A stretch of DNA of 64,000 nt from Pratylenchus scribneri (GCA_030063045.1 JAQSEB010000140.1:372001-436000); one strand, 5' to 3'; shown: positions 46,657 through 58,179, numbered from the stretch's first letter. Notes: generated by a model from the sequence alone, not told the origin. Numbers and translations: made by a program.

Positions 46657-46823
46657 TGAAATTAACACACTATTTTTGTCATAGGATCAGTGAAAGTTTG
46701 AATTTCGAAAAACTAAGTATAGGGTTAGAGTTAGGGGCTCGGCGGCATGTAATTAGGGTTAGGGGACTATGGGCTAGGGTTAGGTTTGTACTCTGCTTCT
46801 TCGGCGAGATAGTGTGTTATTTC
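46657..46823. repeat. Small inverted-repeat element with telomere-like core
   Basis: GAAATTAACACACTAT on the left and ATAGTGTGTTATTTCC on the right are inverted copies. The interior has several TTAGGG/TTAGGGG words (GGTTAGAGTTAGGGG, ATTAGGGTTAGGGG, CTAGGGTTAGG). Confidence 0.6.
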
Positions 46824-47008
46824 CAATTTTGCCGCCAATATATATAATTTGTCATGGTTTGGTCAACAATTAAAGGTATTAAAACGGTTTAAACGATTTT
46901 TGGTTTAATGGTTCAAAACTGAATTAAAATTGATTAAACCCAAACCAAAAATATAATCAAAAGATAAAGATAAAAATATTTTCCTATTTAATTTTCCTTT
47001 TTTTGCAG

Positions 47009-47071
47009 CTCGATGCCCCATTGTCCGATGGCGACACGGTCACATTCATTTCGACACTTCATGGCGGATAA
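47009..47071 (+). CDS. URM1: Last exon of URM1 (ubiquitin-related modifier)
   Basis: After a strong acceptor (TTTTTTTGCAG) comes a 20-codon frame: LDAPLSDGDTVTFISTLHGG, then TAA. URM1 proteins end in a beta strand followed by STLHGG, whose terminal GlyGly is activated as a thiocarboxylate by the E1-like UBA4/MOCS3. The protein then acts as sulfur carrier for the 2-thio group on tRNA wobble uridine and as a protein modifier. The match covers the whole last exon. I could not find the upstream exons within the 1.5 kb before it. They may lie beyond the tetraspan gene, have diverged past recognition, or be missing because this is a duplicated fragment. Confidence 0.7.
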   Translation, partial: LDAPLSDGDTVTFISTLHGG

Positions 47072-47214
47072 ATTCAGGATTTTCACACTTCACAAAATGA
47101 TCAGCAGTACATAGGTCCAATGATAATGATTTTTATTTTGTTATTTTTTATTATTTTATTTCCATTAAATTTAATGTATAAATTAATTTTTAGAATTAAA
47201 ATATTTATGGAAAA

Positions 47215-47465
47215 TATTTTTTTACCGAATAAAATACTTTTTTTACCGAATAAAAAATGGTTTGATTTCTAATAAATCGGAAACCGATTTCAGACCCCAT
47301 AAACCTTATAATATTTTGTAGATCTCATCGAGACGCATCGAATGATATATCATTTTTTTTTGTCAACTCAAGAGTAATAAACCAAAAACTGGAAAATGGT
47401 TTAAACGATTTAATACTATTTAATTTTTGGCCAATGATATACCATTCGATGCGTCTCGACGAGAA
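47215..47465. repeat. Shortened foldback copy
   Basis: Left arm TTCTAATAAATCGG...TAGATCTCATCGAGACGC, and the inverted right block ATTCGATGCGTCTCGACGAG near 47441. Same family as 2472-2877. Confidence 0.75.
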
Positions 47466-48310
47466 ATCTGAAATTTTAATTGACTACATCCAGTCAAATT
47501 TTTTTTAAATTAAATTATTTATTTTAAGATTTTTTTTTACAACTTATAAAATATTTTGGATACAAATTTATTAAATAGCATTAGAAAATTTGGAATTTAA
47601 AAATTCTCAAAGAAATGATCATCAATTTGATTAAAAATAAATTTTAAAAAAATAATAATAAAATTGATTTATTGTTGTATGACAAAGCCCAACAATGCTG
47701 CATTTCCATTTTCCTGATTATTGCAGCTTGACAGTAAAAAATTTATTTGCATTGCTGTTGTTGTTGACCCATTCAATGAGAAAAAATTAAAATAATTAAT
47801 ACCTTTTTATTTTTGTTTAATCGTCCTTAATACATTAAAAATACAAAAGCTACGTTAATTTTTTTTGGTTTTTTAAAATTATTTATGGTTTCGGTTTTTT
47901 GACTTTTATTTTATTGATGATTTTTCCAAGGTACAAATTAAATAAAAATAAAATAGCGATTTTTTTTAATATTTGAAAATTAAATAAATAAATAAATATA
48001 ATTAAAAAATATTAAAAAATTGAATTAACGCCACAAATTTTTGCTTATTTTTCGAATCATTGTTTTTAAAAAATAAATTTTTAGTATTTTTGAAAATGCC
48101 ATTATCTAAATTTTAAAAATAAAAATTAGCATGAAAATGACTTGGCCAAAAAGATAGGGAAGAATTTATGAATTAGGATTTTTTAAATATAATTTTTATT
48201 CCAACCATGGTGGTCCAGTGTCCACTGCTTTCATCAATTTTTAGTTCATAAAAAATTGTCCCACAGGGAAAAATTTTAACGAAAAATGCCCAAAATGACC
48301 TTTTTCTCAG

Positions 48311-48480
48311 TCCCGAAAGTACCGAAAAATCCCGAAAAATCAAAAATTTTTCGTTCAGTACCACGGTACGGGATTCCCGAAAAATCCAGGTACCGAATAG
48401 GTACCGAAAAATTGAAAAATTTTTCGTTCGGTACCACGGTACGGGATTCCCGAAAAATCCCGGTCGGGATCCCGTACCGT
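48311..48480. repeat. Palindromic repeats, 72-bp period
   Basis: Two tandem copies starting near 48341 and 48413 contain AAAAATTTTTCGTTC, GGTACCACGGTAC-type palindromes and GGGATTCCCGAAAAATCC. A closing GGGATCCCGTACC follows. Confidence 0.8.
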
Positions 48481-48639
48481 CTGGACTCTTATTATTGATA
48501 TTTATTTTATTTTTTAAATTTTATTTTTATCTATGAGCGATAAAAAATCATTCCTTTTTATAATAATTACAAAATATCTTTATTTATTTTGCTTCTTTAT
48601 TGGAAAAATTTATGGTTTATAAAAAAATTTAAAAATTGT

Positions 48640-49145
48640 AAATTTTTACAATTTTCCATCATAAATGAATTCATTTTAAATTAAAGGAAAAATTATAAAA
48701 TAGAAACAAAAAGTTTAGTAAAATTTGTTAAATAAAAAGGATATTTATTTACAACTTCATCTTTTTAAAAAGCATGGGAATTCATGTGATTTTTTTGTGC
48801 TCACAGGGCAAAATTTTGACTCGATTTTTAATCCTTTTTATTACCTACATTTTACTGAATTTTATGACCAGCCTCTAATAAATTTAATAATTGAAATTGA
48901 TCATTTTACTATCTACCATAAAAAATCCGATGGAAATTATGCACTTATCAATTGCTTAATTCATTGTCAGGTCCAATGGCAAATGCTCGCTCCTTATTAA
49001 TCTTCTCATGCTTTTGCGTTTTGCGCCCTACAATATTTTTACAATTTTCTGAATCCATTGCTCAAAATAAAGTTTACTAAGTTAATTGTGAAATTGAATA
49101 GCGCATATAATTTAAAAAACACATTTATTAAGTAATTTTCTAAGA
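48640..49145 (+). repeat. Duplicated segment, copy 2
   Basis: Direct copy of 46120-46620, including TCACAGGGCAAAATTTTGAC and TTGCGTTTTGCGCCCTACAA. A more diverged third copy follows at about 49260-49560. Confidence 0.9.
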
Positions 49146-49695
49146 ATTTATATATTTTCATATTTCTGCTTTTTTTCAATGATCCATGATCCCGTTGGAG
49201 AAATTTGATTATTTTTTATTCATTAAGTAATTTATTTAGATATTTATTAAGAAAAGTTTATGGTTTCTAAAAATTGTTTAAAAAAAAAATTTTAAATTCT
49301 TTACAATTTTTAAAGTATCAAATACAAAAAATTTTTTCTTAAAATTCCATAAAATTTTAATTTTGTTATGCCATTTTGAACAAATCCTTTAAAAAAATCA
49401 CAACGATTTCATGTGCTTTTTCCATTTTCATAGGGCCTAAATATGGCTTGATTTTTGTCTTTCTTTCATTTTACTCCCAATTTTTGCTGCATTTTTATGA
49501 ACCCAACCCACCTATAATAAAATTTAGTACTAAATTTCCATCAAAATTCACATTCAAATCATCTTCTCAAATCGACCCATTCCTCTTAATTCCTCCTCCA
49601 TTTTTACCAAAAAATGTTCGCATGTTTTCTCTGCTATTTCCCCAAAATTTTATGGCCATGTAAAATTTATGGAAAAGAAATAAATATCAGTAAAT

Positions 49696-49971
49696 TTATT
49701 GCATCAGTCGTAATAAAATAGAATTGAGGAGAACATTCATTTTTACCCAAATAAAACAAAAGCCAAAAATCCACACTCCACTCCAACCAATTACAAAAAG
49801 GGAAAAATTCATAAAATTTGGGGAATAAAAATCATCAACCGAAATAATACAATTTGTATTTTGGCCCCTACTTTGACAAAAAAAAATTGATAAGATGATA
49901 AAGAAAATAAATTCACAAAGGTAATTAATAGGGTCCAAAAATCCTTCGCCGATAATCTGCCTGTTGGACAT
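49696..49971 (-). CDS. Possible small two-span membrane protein
   Basis: Uninterrupted 91-residue frame starting MSNRQIIGEGFLDPINYLCE. It has two hydrophobic segments (FIFFIILSIFFC and FVIGWSGVWIFGFCFIWV) separated by a polar loop with two Asn/Asp-rich stretches. Codon choice is richer in GC than flanking DNA. No intron or known family. It could also be a last exon or chance ORF. Confidence 0.3.
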   Translation of the reverse strand: MSNRQIIGEGFLDPINYLCEFIFFIILSIFFCQSRGQNTNCIISVDDFYSPNFMNFSLFVIGWSGVWIFGFCFIWVKMNVLLNSILLRLMQ

Positions 49972-50199
49972 ATTTATTTTACAATATTTTTTATCTTTCC
50001 AATTCCAATGTTCAATTTAATATTACCGATTATTTATTTTTTTTTTTGTCTATCTCTAAAAGAGGTAATTGCCAATCTAGGAAAGCAATATAACCAACCA
50101 AAGCACAAAGTAATCCTCTACAACTTTGCCTTTTTAAATTTTATAAATCCGACTTTAAAAAAATTATAATCATTTCAATTTAACAAAATTTTTTAGAAA

Positions 50200-51450
50200 A
50201 AGTCGCTTTTTTTAAAAATTGCAAAAATTGTAATGGCCAAGCTTAGGGAGAAAAATTTAACTTATAAATGAATTTTTTAATTAATTTATTTTGTTTAAAA
50301 AATTTTTATTAATAATTTTTTTAATTTGGATGGGGCTTGCTAGCATTTTAATTATTCTTAATAAAATTGAATTAAAATTAATAATATAGAGATTCTCAAT
50401 TTTTTATGAGTTACATTTCCCCAAATTTTCTCATCTTTTCTTTTCACAAAGAAGAGATAAAAGGGAAAAGAATTTTTAATTTGCACTAAAAAAATTCCAA
50501 CTTCAAAGGATATTACACGTATTTTTTTAATATAAAAAAATTTTGAGAAAAAGTCTTTTTTCAAAAATTGGAATTGTCATTTTTCGAGAATTTTAGGACT
50601 TCAGAATTTAATTTTGTGCAAAATTTTTTAATTAATTTCAATTTTTTTGTTTACAAAATTTTTAATTATAATTGCTGGTGAATCTCGTGTTCATTTTATA
50701 ATTGTGAAAAAAAAACATTAATTAATGATATAGAAAATCCAAAATTTTTATGTGTTTTATTTCTCGAGAGCTTAAGGGAACGGAATTTTTATTTTGCACC
50801 AAAAATCGGCCAAAACAATTTATGAATTCCATCTTCAAAAAAGTAATAGACATTTAATTTAACAACATTTTTGAGAAAAAGGAGCTTTTTTAAAAATTAT
50901 GGCCATTTTTCGAGAATTTTTAGGGATACAGAATTTAAAATATTTTTGAGCAAAATTTTTAATAAAAATTGAATTTTTAATAAATTTTAATTTTTTGTTT
51001 ACAAAATTTTTTTCGACAACTGGTATTCATCTTAATGATTCCGAAAAATTGCATTAAAATTTAAAATTAATAATATATAAATCCTTCATTTTTGATGAGT
51101 TACATTTCCCCTAATTTTCTCTATATTCTCTTTTCACTAATAAGAAGTAAGCAAAAGTGGATTTTTTATCCTCAAAACTTTTTAGGGTTTCAGAGAATTT
51201 TAATTATTTTTGAGCAAAAATTTTTATTAAGAGATAACTTTTTTGATTAATTTTAATTTTTTTACAAAATTTTTAATAATTATTGCTTATGTGTGTGTGT
51301 GTCGAGCATTTTAATTGTTTTGAATAAAATTCCGATAAAATTAATAACAATATGAAATTCGCAATTTTTTATGGGTTGTTTCCCATAATTTTCTCATGTA
51401 AGAATAAGAAAAAAAAGGAACAATATTTTTATTTTGCACCAGAAACCGCT
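50200..51450 (-). repeat. Degenerate tandem array, inverted partner of 36.8-38.2 kb
   Basis: Four diverged units share TTTTTATGAGTTACATTTCC, TAATTTTCTC, CTTTTCAC and GAATTTTTAGG-like blocks with AATTAATAATAT before them. This is the reverse complement of the block order at 36800-38220. Confidence 0.65.
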
Positions 51451-51646
51451 TAAACAGTTGTCGACATCCAAATCCCAATCCCAAAATTCAAAGGGCGGCT
51501 TTCTTGATCTGTGGTTAAATAAAAACGAATAAAAAGCTTTTCATTGTTGATTGATCAAGTCCCTTTCCCTCCACATTCCGCTTTTTTAATTCCCCAATTC
51601 TGTTCCAATTACCCTCAAGCCTCCATCTTCCATCCAATTGTTTGGA

Positions 51647-51871
51647 ATGGGAAGGAAACAATTAATCACAAACGATTTGAGTAGCAAAATTCGATTGGAA
51701 TTGATGGGGAATTGGGCCCCCCATACACGTTCCTTTATTCGCCCTTTTCGCCTTGTGATCAACGAATTGGGGATCACGTTTTGGCTGCTGGCTCCATTCC
51801 CAATTTTTCCCCATTTCAGACTTAATCAATTTATCTCCAATGCCTATTATTTCACAGGGATTTTCTCTTAA
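51647..51871 (+). CDS. Short ORF, doubtful
   Basis: ATG-started 74-residue frame (MGRKQLITNDLSSKIRLELM...) in a GC-richer island at 51550-51850. It has a moderately hydrophobic middle (LVINELGITFWLLAPFPIF). The opposite strand is also open. No family recognised and no splice support. Confidence 0.18.
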   Translation: MGRKQLITNDLSSKIRLELMGNWAPHTRSFIRPFRLVINELGITFWLLAPFPIFPHFRLNQFISNAYYFTGIFS

Positions 51872-53321
51872 ATAATTTTACCCAAAATAAGTGAATGCCA
51901 GGATTTTTATCCCATTCATTTCTTTCTTGGGTCCAATTTATAATTTGAAGAATTTATTCAATTTTAGAGCTTCCTTGAATTTTCGTACATTTCTTCAAAT
52001 TTGATTGAAATATTCCTAACAAATCCCCACATGAGTTCATATTCATATCAATAATCTTTAATTGTTGATTTGATTCAAATGTATTCATTTTATTACATTT
52101 CTATAAATTTGGCAGAATATCTCAAATATATTCCATTTTGAGAGAAAAATGAAACAGCAATGATCAAGAAAATTTAACATAATATTTATCCTCATTCCTC
52201 AATTGTTATTATACCATTTCTTCGTTCTAATAATAATTTCCAAAATTCTACTCTTCCATTCCAATTCCAACTCATTCGCCTATTTTTAACTATAACGCAT
52301 TCACATTCCAAATTCCCTCCGATCAGCGAGCAAATTATTCATCATTTTCTTCTTTACTTTCATAATATAAATTCCTTCTCGCCCTTTTCTCCACAAAAGC
52401 AAACCCATCGACAAAAGTCGATTGCCCTTTGTACTCTCACAATTGGCAATAATAAACCATAGTAATTGAAAACAAAAAAGGGAATAGTAATAAATATTAT
52501 ATTTAAAAGAGAATGGGTGAACCCCAAGAGCCAAGACTGACTCCAACGTATCAAATCAGTCAACCACAAATCAGTCTTACTTAAAACTCTTTATATATTT
52601 TTGGAGAATTCCAAGAATGCGCGAGTGAGAGGCAAAACAGGGTAGTAAGACTTTGCAATACCCAAAAAAATTATACAAAAATTCCACTTAGAAGAGTCTA
52701 TTTATTTTTGTCTAGTTTAAAGAAAATTTTAAAAAAATAAAAAAATAAATTTTGAAATAAAAATCTTAATATTTAAAATAGAAAATTAAATTTTGAAATT
52801 TTTTTACAAATTTAAAAACTTAACCTAATGATTTTTAAAATTTATTTAAAATTTTTACCATTTTTTTTCTGTGGTAAATAATCAAATTATACTTTTATAA
52901 TTAAAAAATTTTGTACATTTCGAATTTTTAATATCATTTCCCTATTTTTACTTAATCAATGCCCTAATTTTCTGCAAAATGCAACAAACTATTGAAAAAA
53001 GGGCGCAAAATAATGCCTTCCTTAAAGCGGATGTTTTTTTTCCCAAAAGTTTTATGATAAAATACAAAAATTTGTTTGCAATCCATTATTATAGGCATCG
53101 TGGGGAAAATGGGCACAAAAAGCGCGTGAATGAATGCGACCGGAAAATTTTAATTGGAATTAGTCAAAAAATTTTGAAAAATAATAAAATGTGTCAATGA
53201 ATGCGATGGAATGAATCAACAAAAATTTTTTTTTATAAGATGACTAAAAAGGAGTTTATGATAAAATTATCGAAAAATATTCAAAATAATTTTTAAAATA
53301 GATTTTCAGCCAAAACCAAAA
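51872..53321. other. Intergenic DNA upstream of ribokinase
   Basis: 52250-52600 is less AT-rich with two overlapping minus frames lacking an ATG at a sensible place. 52979-53200 has a plus ORF without support. GATTTTCAG at 53301-53309 is a likely splice or trans-splice acceptor 12 bp before the ribokinase ATG. Confidence 0.45.
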
Positions 53322-56300
53322 ATGGTGAATAATTCACAGCAGCAACAAAATGGGCAAATGGAACAATGCAATGGCTATGCCAACAACATAAATCACGTTG
53401 AAAACCATCAAAATAATGTCAATAATATGCAGCAACAACAACAACAACATTTTGACCTACTCGTTTTTGGCAACATTATTCAGGATATGGTAAATCAAAT
53501 ATTTGAAATTTAATATTCATTTTTCCGTAGCAAAAAAAATAAATTAAAATTTTTTTATTAAACTAAATTATAATGAATTAAATAAGCAAAAAAATATATA
53601 TAATAAAATCGATAAAATTTCGATTATTTCATAAATTAATTAGAATATTTAATCATTTTTATAATTAGAATTCTCTACAATTAAATGTATAAAATTCATA
53701 CAAATTTTTTCCACTTTTTAAAGGTCAGCTATGTGGAACGATTCCCAAAACCGGGTGAAGCAATTATGGGCAAATCATTCAAAACCTTTTGCGGCGGAAA
53801 AGGTGCAAACCAAGCAGTGATGGCCGCAAAACTTGGCACTCGGGTGAGTTTTAAATTTTATTGACAATTTTTGAATTAAAAAAATTTTAAATTTTTATTC
53901 ATTTTTATTTTTTTTTTAAATTTTTAATAATTATTGTTTAAATTAAATCAGCAAATATTTTTAACGTTCTGAATGAAATCCATTAAAATTAATGACATTG
54001 AATTCCTTAATTTTTTATGGGTTTGTTACTTTTCTCCTAATTTTCTCAACTTCTCTTTCTCTTTTTCTTTTCCATAAATAAGAGAGTAAAAGGGAAAGCA
54101 ACAAAGGAGAAAAAGAAACATTGATTTCCCTTTTCATTCTCTTGACTGCAACCTATAAAAACAATTTCTTATTCTTTTTTATATAAAAATGCCAAATTTT
54201 TGTATTTTTGCTTGTGGTGACTTTCTCTTTGAGGGCCTTTTTTGAAGACCCCATATCAAATTTTTGGAAGTCCCATTTTTATGGGACAAAAATTTTGTAA
54301 AGGGATCTGATCGAGAATTTTACATTTTTGTTTTTTTTTGCACTTATATTTATATATATATAAAGGTTTTAAAAATATTTAACAAATAATTCATTAAATT
54401 GTTTTGAATTTTTGAGTACTAATTTTTCAGTAAAATTTTAATTTATTTTTGTAATTAATTTATTCTATCCGATTTAAAGGTTGCAATGGCCGCCTATGTT
54501 GGCGATGATATTTTTGCAGAATACAATCGAAATTCCATTGCCCAAAGTGGAGCTGACATTTCGAACATTTTAACGTTGAAAGGCCATTCCACAGGCACAG
54601 CCTGCGTCACAGTTAACGATGAAGGTGGGAGCTGGGAGACAAAAATTGTTTAATAAAATATTATTTAAAATTTAATTTTTATATTTATTATTTTAACAAT
54701 ATTTTTTGAGGTAGTTTTCAGAGCCTATTTTAATTTAAGAATATTTTTATTATTTTATAAATATTTTTCATTGGTAAATATTTATGAGAAGTAAAATTTT
54801 TTGTTAAATTTTCCATTAATTTTCAGGCGAAAATAATATAATCGTCACGCTCGGTGCCAATGAACAAATGGGAGCAAAAAGAGCCAGGGAATTGGAATCG
54901 GTGATAGCCAATGCCAAAATGATAATGTGTCAACAGGAAATTGATCAAGCCGGCAATTTGGAGGCATTTCGAATTGCAAAAGCACATGGAGGTTGGATAT
55001 GAAATTTTTTTTAAATTTTAATGAAATTTTTATATTTTAATTTAAAGCTTTTATTTTTTCAATTTCAAATTAATTCGATAAGATTTTTGTTTTTGATTAA
55101 TTAAATTCTCAATTTGTGAATCCAATTTAAAATTATTTCAAGAATATATTTTTCGATGGGTTATAAAATGAATTTTGAAAAATTTGATAAAAATTATTTA
55201 AAAAAAAAATACATTAACTAATTTCTTTATTTAATCATAATCTCTTTTTTTGTTAATTTATAATTTTAATTAGTAATATAAATACTCAGATTAATTATAA
55301 TTAAATTTCTATGAACCCATTTTATATTTTAAAATAATTTATTTTTAAATTTATTTTATCATTTTTGATAAATTATTTCCACTCTTTTTTTCAGTCACCA
55401 CATTTTTGAATCCGGCACCGGCCATGGAAAAAATGGATCGAAGCATTTTGGCCAATTGTGATATTGTTTGTGCCAACGAGAATGAGGCAATTTTTTTATT
55501 AAATTTTTTATTTTTTTATTCATTTGTTCCCAATATCTGCTGCCTGATCTCTTTATAAATTAAACTAAAAATAAATTTTTTATATTTAAAAATTTTAATT
55601 AATATTTTATGGGTTTATAATTTTTTTAATTTTTTTAAAATTAATTTCTTATGGAAAAATTAAATGAAAATTTCTCAATTAAAAATCAATAATTTAATAT
55701 TTTTAGGCAGAATTTTTGACCAATTTGGAATTGAAAACGTTGGATGATGCAGAAAAATGTGCGCGACAAATTTTGGAACTTGGTCCCCAAATTGTGATCA
55801 TTACACTTGGCCCAAAAGGTACAAAATTCTAATATTACATAAAATGGTAATTCCATATTTATTAGGCGCATTAGTGGCACAAAAGACGGAAAATGGCCAA
55901 ATTAGATTGGACCAAGTGGCTGCACCAAAAGTGAAGGCAGTGGACACTGTTGTTAGTATTTAGTATTAAAGAAAAATTTTATAAATTTCAATGAATGTTT
56001 CCTGGTTTAATTTTTTTCTTAATTATGAATATAATATAACATATATATAACTTCTAAAATTAATTAATTAAATATGTCAAAAATAAATTAAAAGTTAAAA
56101 TGAGAAAAAGTGTTGCATGATTTTTAAATTTCTAATAGATTATTTATTATTTTATTTTTTTAAAAATTTTTCAAGATTTTAAGTAGAGACCGGCACTGGA
56201 CTGGATCCAGCACCGGATTTTGCTGGATTCCTGGATTTTCCTGGATTTTTCTGAATCTGGATTTTCCTGGATTATCCAGTCCGGAATCCAGCAGAAGGGA

Positions 56301-56866
56301 TTTTGCCGGTCTCTAATTTTAAGTAATTTCCATTATAAATATTCAAAAAATTCAATCTTAAATCTTAAACTAAATAAAATAAATTTATGTGATGGAAAAA
56401 TGTGATAAAAAACTTTTTTACTTCTTTTTAATTACAAAATTTATTTATTTTTTTGTTAAATTTTTTCTCTTTTTTAAATTTATTTTTAAAATTAAATTTC
56501 GATCATTCTGTGGTAAGGAATATTTTTTAAATTCAAAAAAATTGAATTAATTTCAAATTATAAGATAATTTAAGGGATTCAAAATTGCCTTGAAAAAGTC
56601 ACCTTATCAAATTTAATAGTTTATTTTATTATTAAGTAAATTTAATTATTTTCAAGGGCGCTGGCGATTGTTTCTGCGGCTCATTGGCCCATTTCCTACT
56701 GTCCAGAAGCACCAAAAATGTTGGAATTGATGAGGAGACCAATTCGGTGGTGGCCTGCGTTCGAAAAGCCGTCCATATTGCTGCAATTTCCGTGCAAAAA
56801 CACGGGGCACAGGCATCGTATCCGGAGAGGAATGAAGTGGAATCAATGTTGGCCACATTGGAATGA
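53322..56866 (+). CDS. RBKS: Ribokinase (PfkB family), 8 exons, 365 residues
   Basis: Exons 53322-53489, 53724-53843, 54480-54624, 54827-54991, 55395-55486, 55707-55818, 55866-55951 and 56657-56866. Phases agree throughout. Phosphorylates D-ribose to ribose-5-phosphate with ATP, feeding nucleotide synthesis and the pentose pathway. Family landmarks: [13 protein letters not shown] (first strand), GGKGAN at 80-85 (PfkB signature 1), [15 protein letters not shown] at 205-210, CANENEAE (the N-x-x-E metal/phosphate motif), [18 protein letters not shown] with GAGD at 297-300 (catalytic base D300) and [12 protein letters not shown] near the end. Length is the usual 310-320 plus a 40-residue Asn/Gln-rich N-terminal extension, unusual for ribokinases. 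The position normally Thr in DTTGAGD is Val here. Intron 5 uses a GC donor. Intron 2 is filled by repeat units. Confidence 0.95.
55487..55706 (+). other. GC-AG intron in ribokinase
   Basis: Exon 5 ends AATGAG and the intron starts GCAATT and ends TTTTTAG. Joining here gives NENEAEFLT, matching the conserved ribokinase strand, and preserves phase. The next GT donor would add about 14 hydrophobic residues inside a conserved block. Confidence 0.75.
56184..56315. mobile_element. 132-bp MITE in a ribokinase intron
   Basis: Ends TAGAGACCGGCA and TGCCGGTCTCTA are perfect inverted 12-mers. The flanks are a perfect 8-bp duplication, ATTTTAAG, at 56176-56183 and 56316-56323. The interior repeats CTGGATT-type words. 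An 8-bp duplication suggests hAT mobilisation. Confidence 0.93.
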
Positions 56867-57802
56867 ATAAATGAATGAAAGCTGGGAAGAAGAAGAAAAT
56901 TATATCCTAATTTTTTTTTTAAAAATACATCAAATATTATAGCCTTGGAATAATTTTTTAATTTTTATTATGTATAAAAAATTTTAATTTAATTGAATTA
57001 AATAAATTTTATTGAAGATTTTAATATTTAAATAGGTTCCGTTTTTGAAAGCCCATTCATTGTCAAGGAATATTTTTGAATAATACTTTGAATAAATAAA
57101 ATCAAAAAATAATTTAAAAAATTAAAATTAAACATTTTTTGATGAAGTTTGAGACTCGGATTCGAATATTAAATTTCATTGATAAATTATTTTTTTTTTA
57201 AAAATTCATTGCGAGTCAAAAACAAAAGAAATCCTTTTTAAAATTTTAATTAAATAATTTTTAACTAGAAATTTTAAAGAAAAATAGATTTTTATTTATT
57301 TTTTTAACATTTAATAATTATAGATCAAAGATTTTGACATTATTTTAATCTGATATCCATAAAAATTAATTATTAAAAGCTCCCAAATTTATTATGGGTT
57401 ATATTCCTTCATCTTTTCATTTTTCAATTTTCTATCTTCTCTTTTCAAAAATAAGAGATCATTTATACAATTAATGGACAGCGGAAAAAAGTATGAGCTT
57501 AGAATGAACATTGATTTCCATTTGTGCTGAATGCAAAGCATAAATGAATCTTTCATTTTTTTAAAATAAAACAGTTAAATTTTCTGATTGAATTCGTTCT
57601 CGACTTTGATAGGCCATGGAAAAATATTTTGTTGTGATTTGTGATAAAAATAAAATGGAACGATATGAATTTAATAAAAATTTTGAAAATTTTTAAAAAA
57701 TCATTAAGTTAAAACAATTTTTCCAATAAAGCATATCATTTATTCTCGCAATTCTTTCTACAATTCCGTCGTCCGTGTTGCTGAATGGTCTCAACTCTCA
57801 AT

Positions 57803-57930
57803 CAGTGTTGTCCAAATGTCAAATTTCTCGTCTTCGTCTCGTCTTTCGTCTCTGCCTTTTTTAACCATCGTCTTTCGTCTCGTAATTTCCTCTCTAAGAT
57901 AAAGACGATGATGAAAAACTTTAAAAATCT
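57803..57930 (+). repeat. Fragment of the 4.3-kb hAT-like element
   Basis: CAGTGTTGTCCAAATGTCAA, then TTTCTCGTCTTCGTCTCGTC, matches the left end of 4292-5383. No right end is present, so it is a truncated copy. Confidence 0.85.
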
Positions 57931-58179
57931 TAAAATATCAATTTAATGTATTTTGGATTAAATTATAAAAAATACACTGTTTCCTTTCCTTCTTGGCATT
58001 GGAATGGAACTCGAGAGTACCGTTATAACCTTAATAATAAAGATAAAAGAAAACGAGCTCAAATATAATAAATAATTTTATTCTCATCTTTTGCTTTTAG
58101 TTGGTCACTTTCGGTCCATATAGAGATTTTCAAGTTTTATAAAAATAATTTTGTAACTTAATTTGTAATTATTACCGGC

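Larger units (their letters stand above)
45501..47008. other. Interval between the tetraspan gene and the URM1 exon
   Basis: No exon completing URM1 is visible. It holds a duplicated segment (46120-46620), a small inverted-repeat element (46657-46823) and, at 45735-45800, a block (CCAAAAATTTGTTACGTGG, GTCTTCAAAAAAGG) that recurs inverted at 54235-54300 in a ribokinase intron. Confidence 0.5.
47072..49695. other. Repeat-rich intergenic DNA
   Basis: It contains foldback copies at 47215-47465, palindromic repeats at 48311-48480, the duplicated segment at 48640-49145 and a weaker third copy at about 49260-49560. The open frames crossing these repeats are not supported. Confidence 0.55.

Noticed and set aside
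46680..46800. Possible chromosome-end signal from TTAGGG words
   Set aside because: Only four irregular words inside a small foldback, with genes on both sides; not a telomere.
46623..46847. 74-codon plus ORF
   Set aside because: It lies across the inverted-repeat element with telomere-like words; no coding evidence.
52301..52569. Two overlapping minus ORFs in a GC-richer patch
   Set aside because: Neither has an ATG at a sensible position and both cover the same DNA; no family match.
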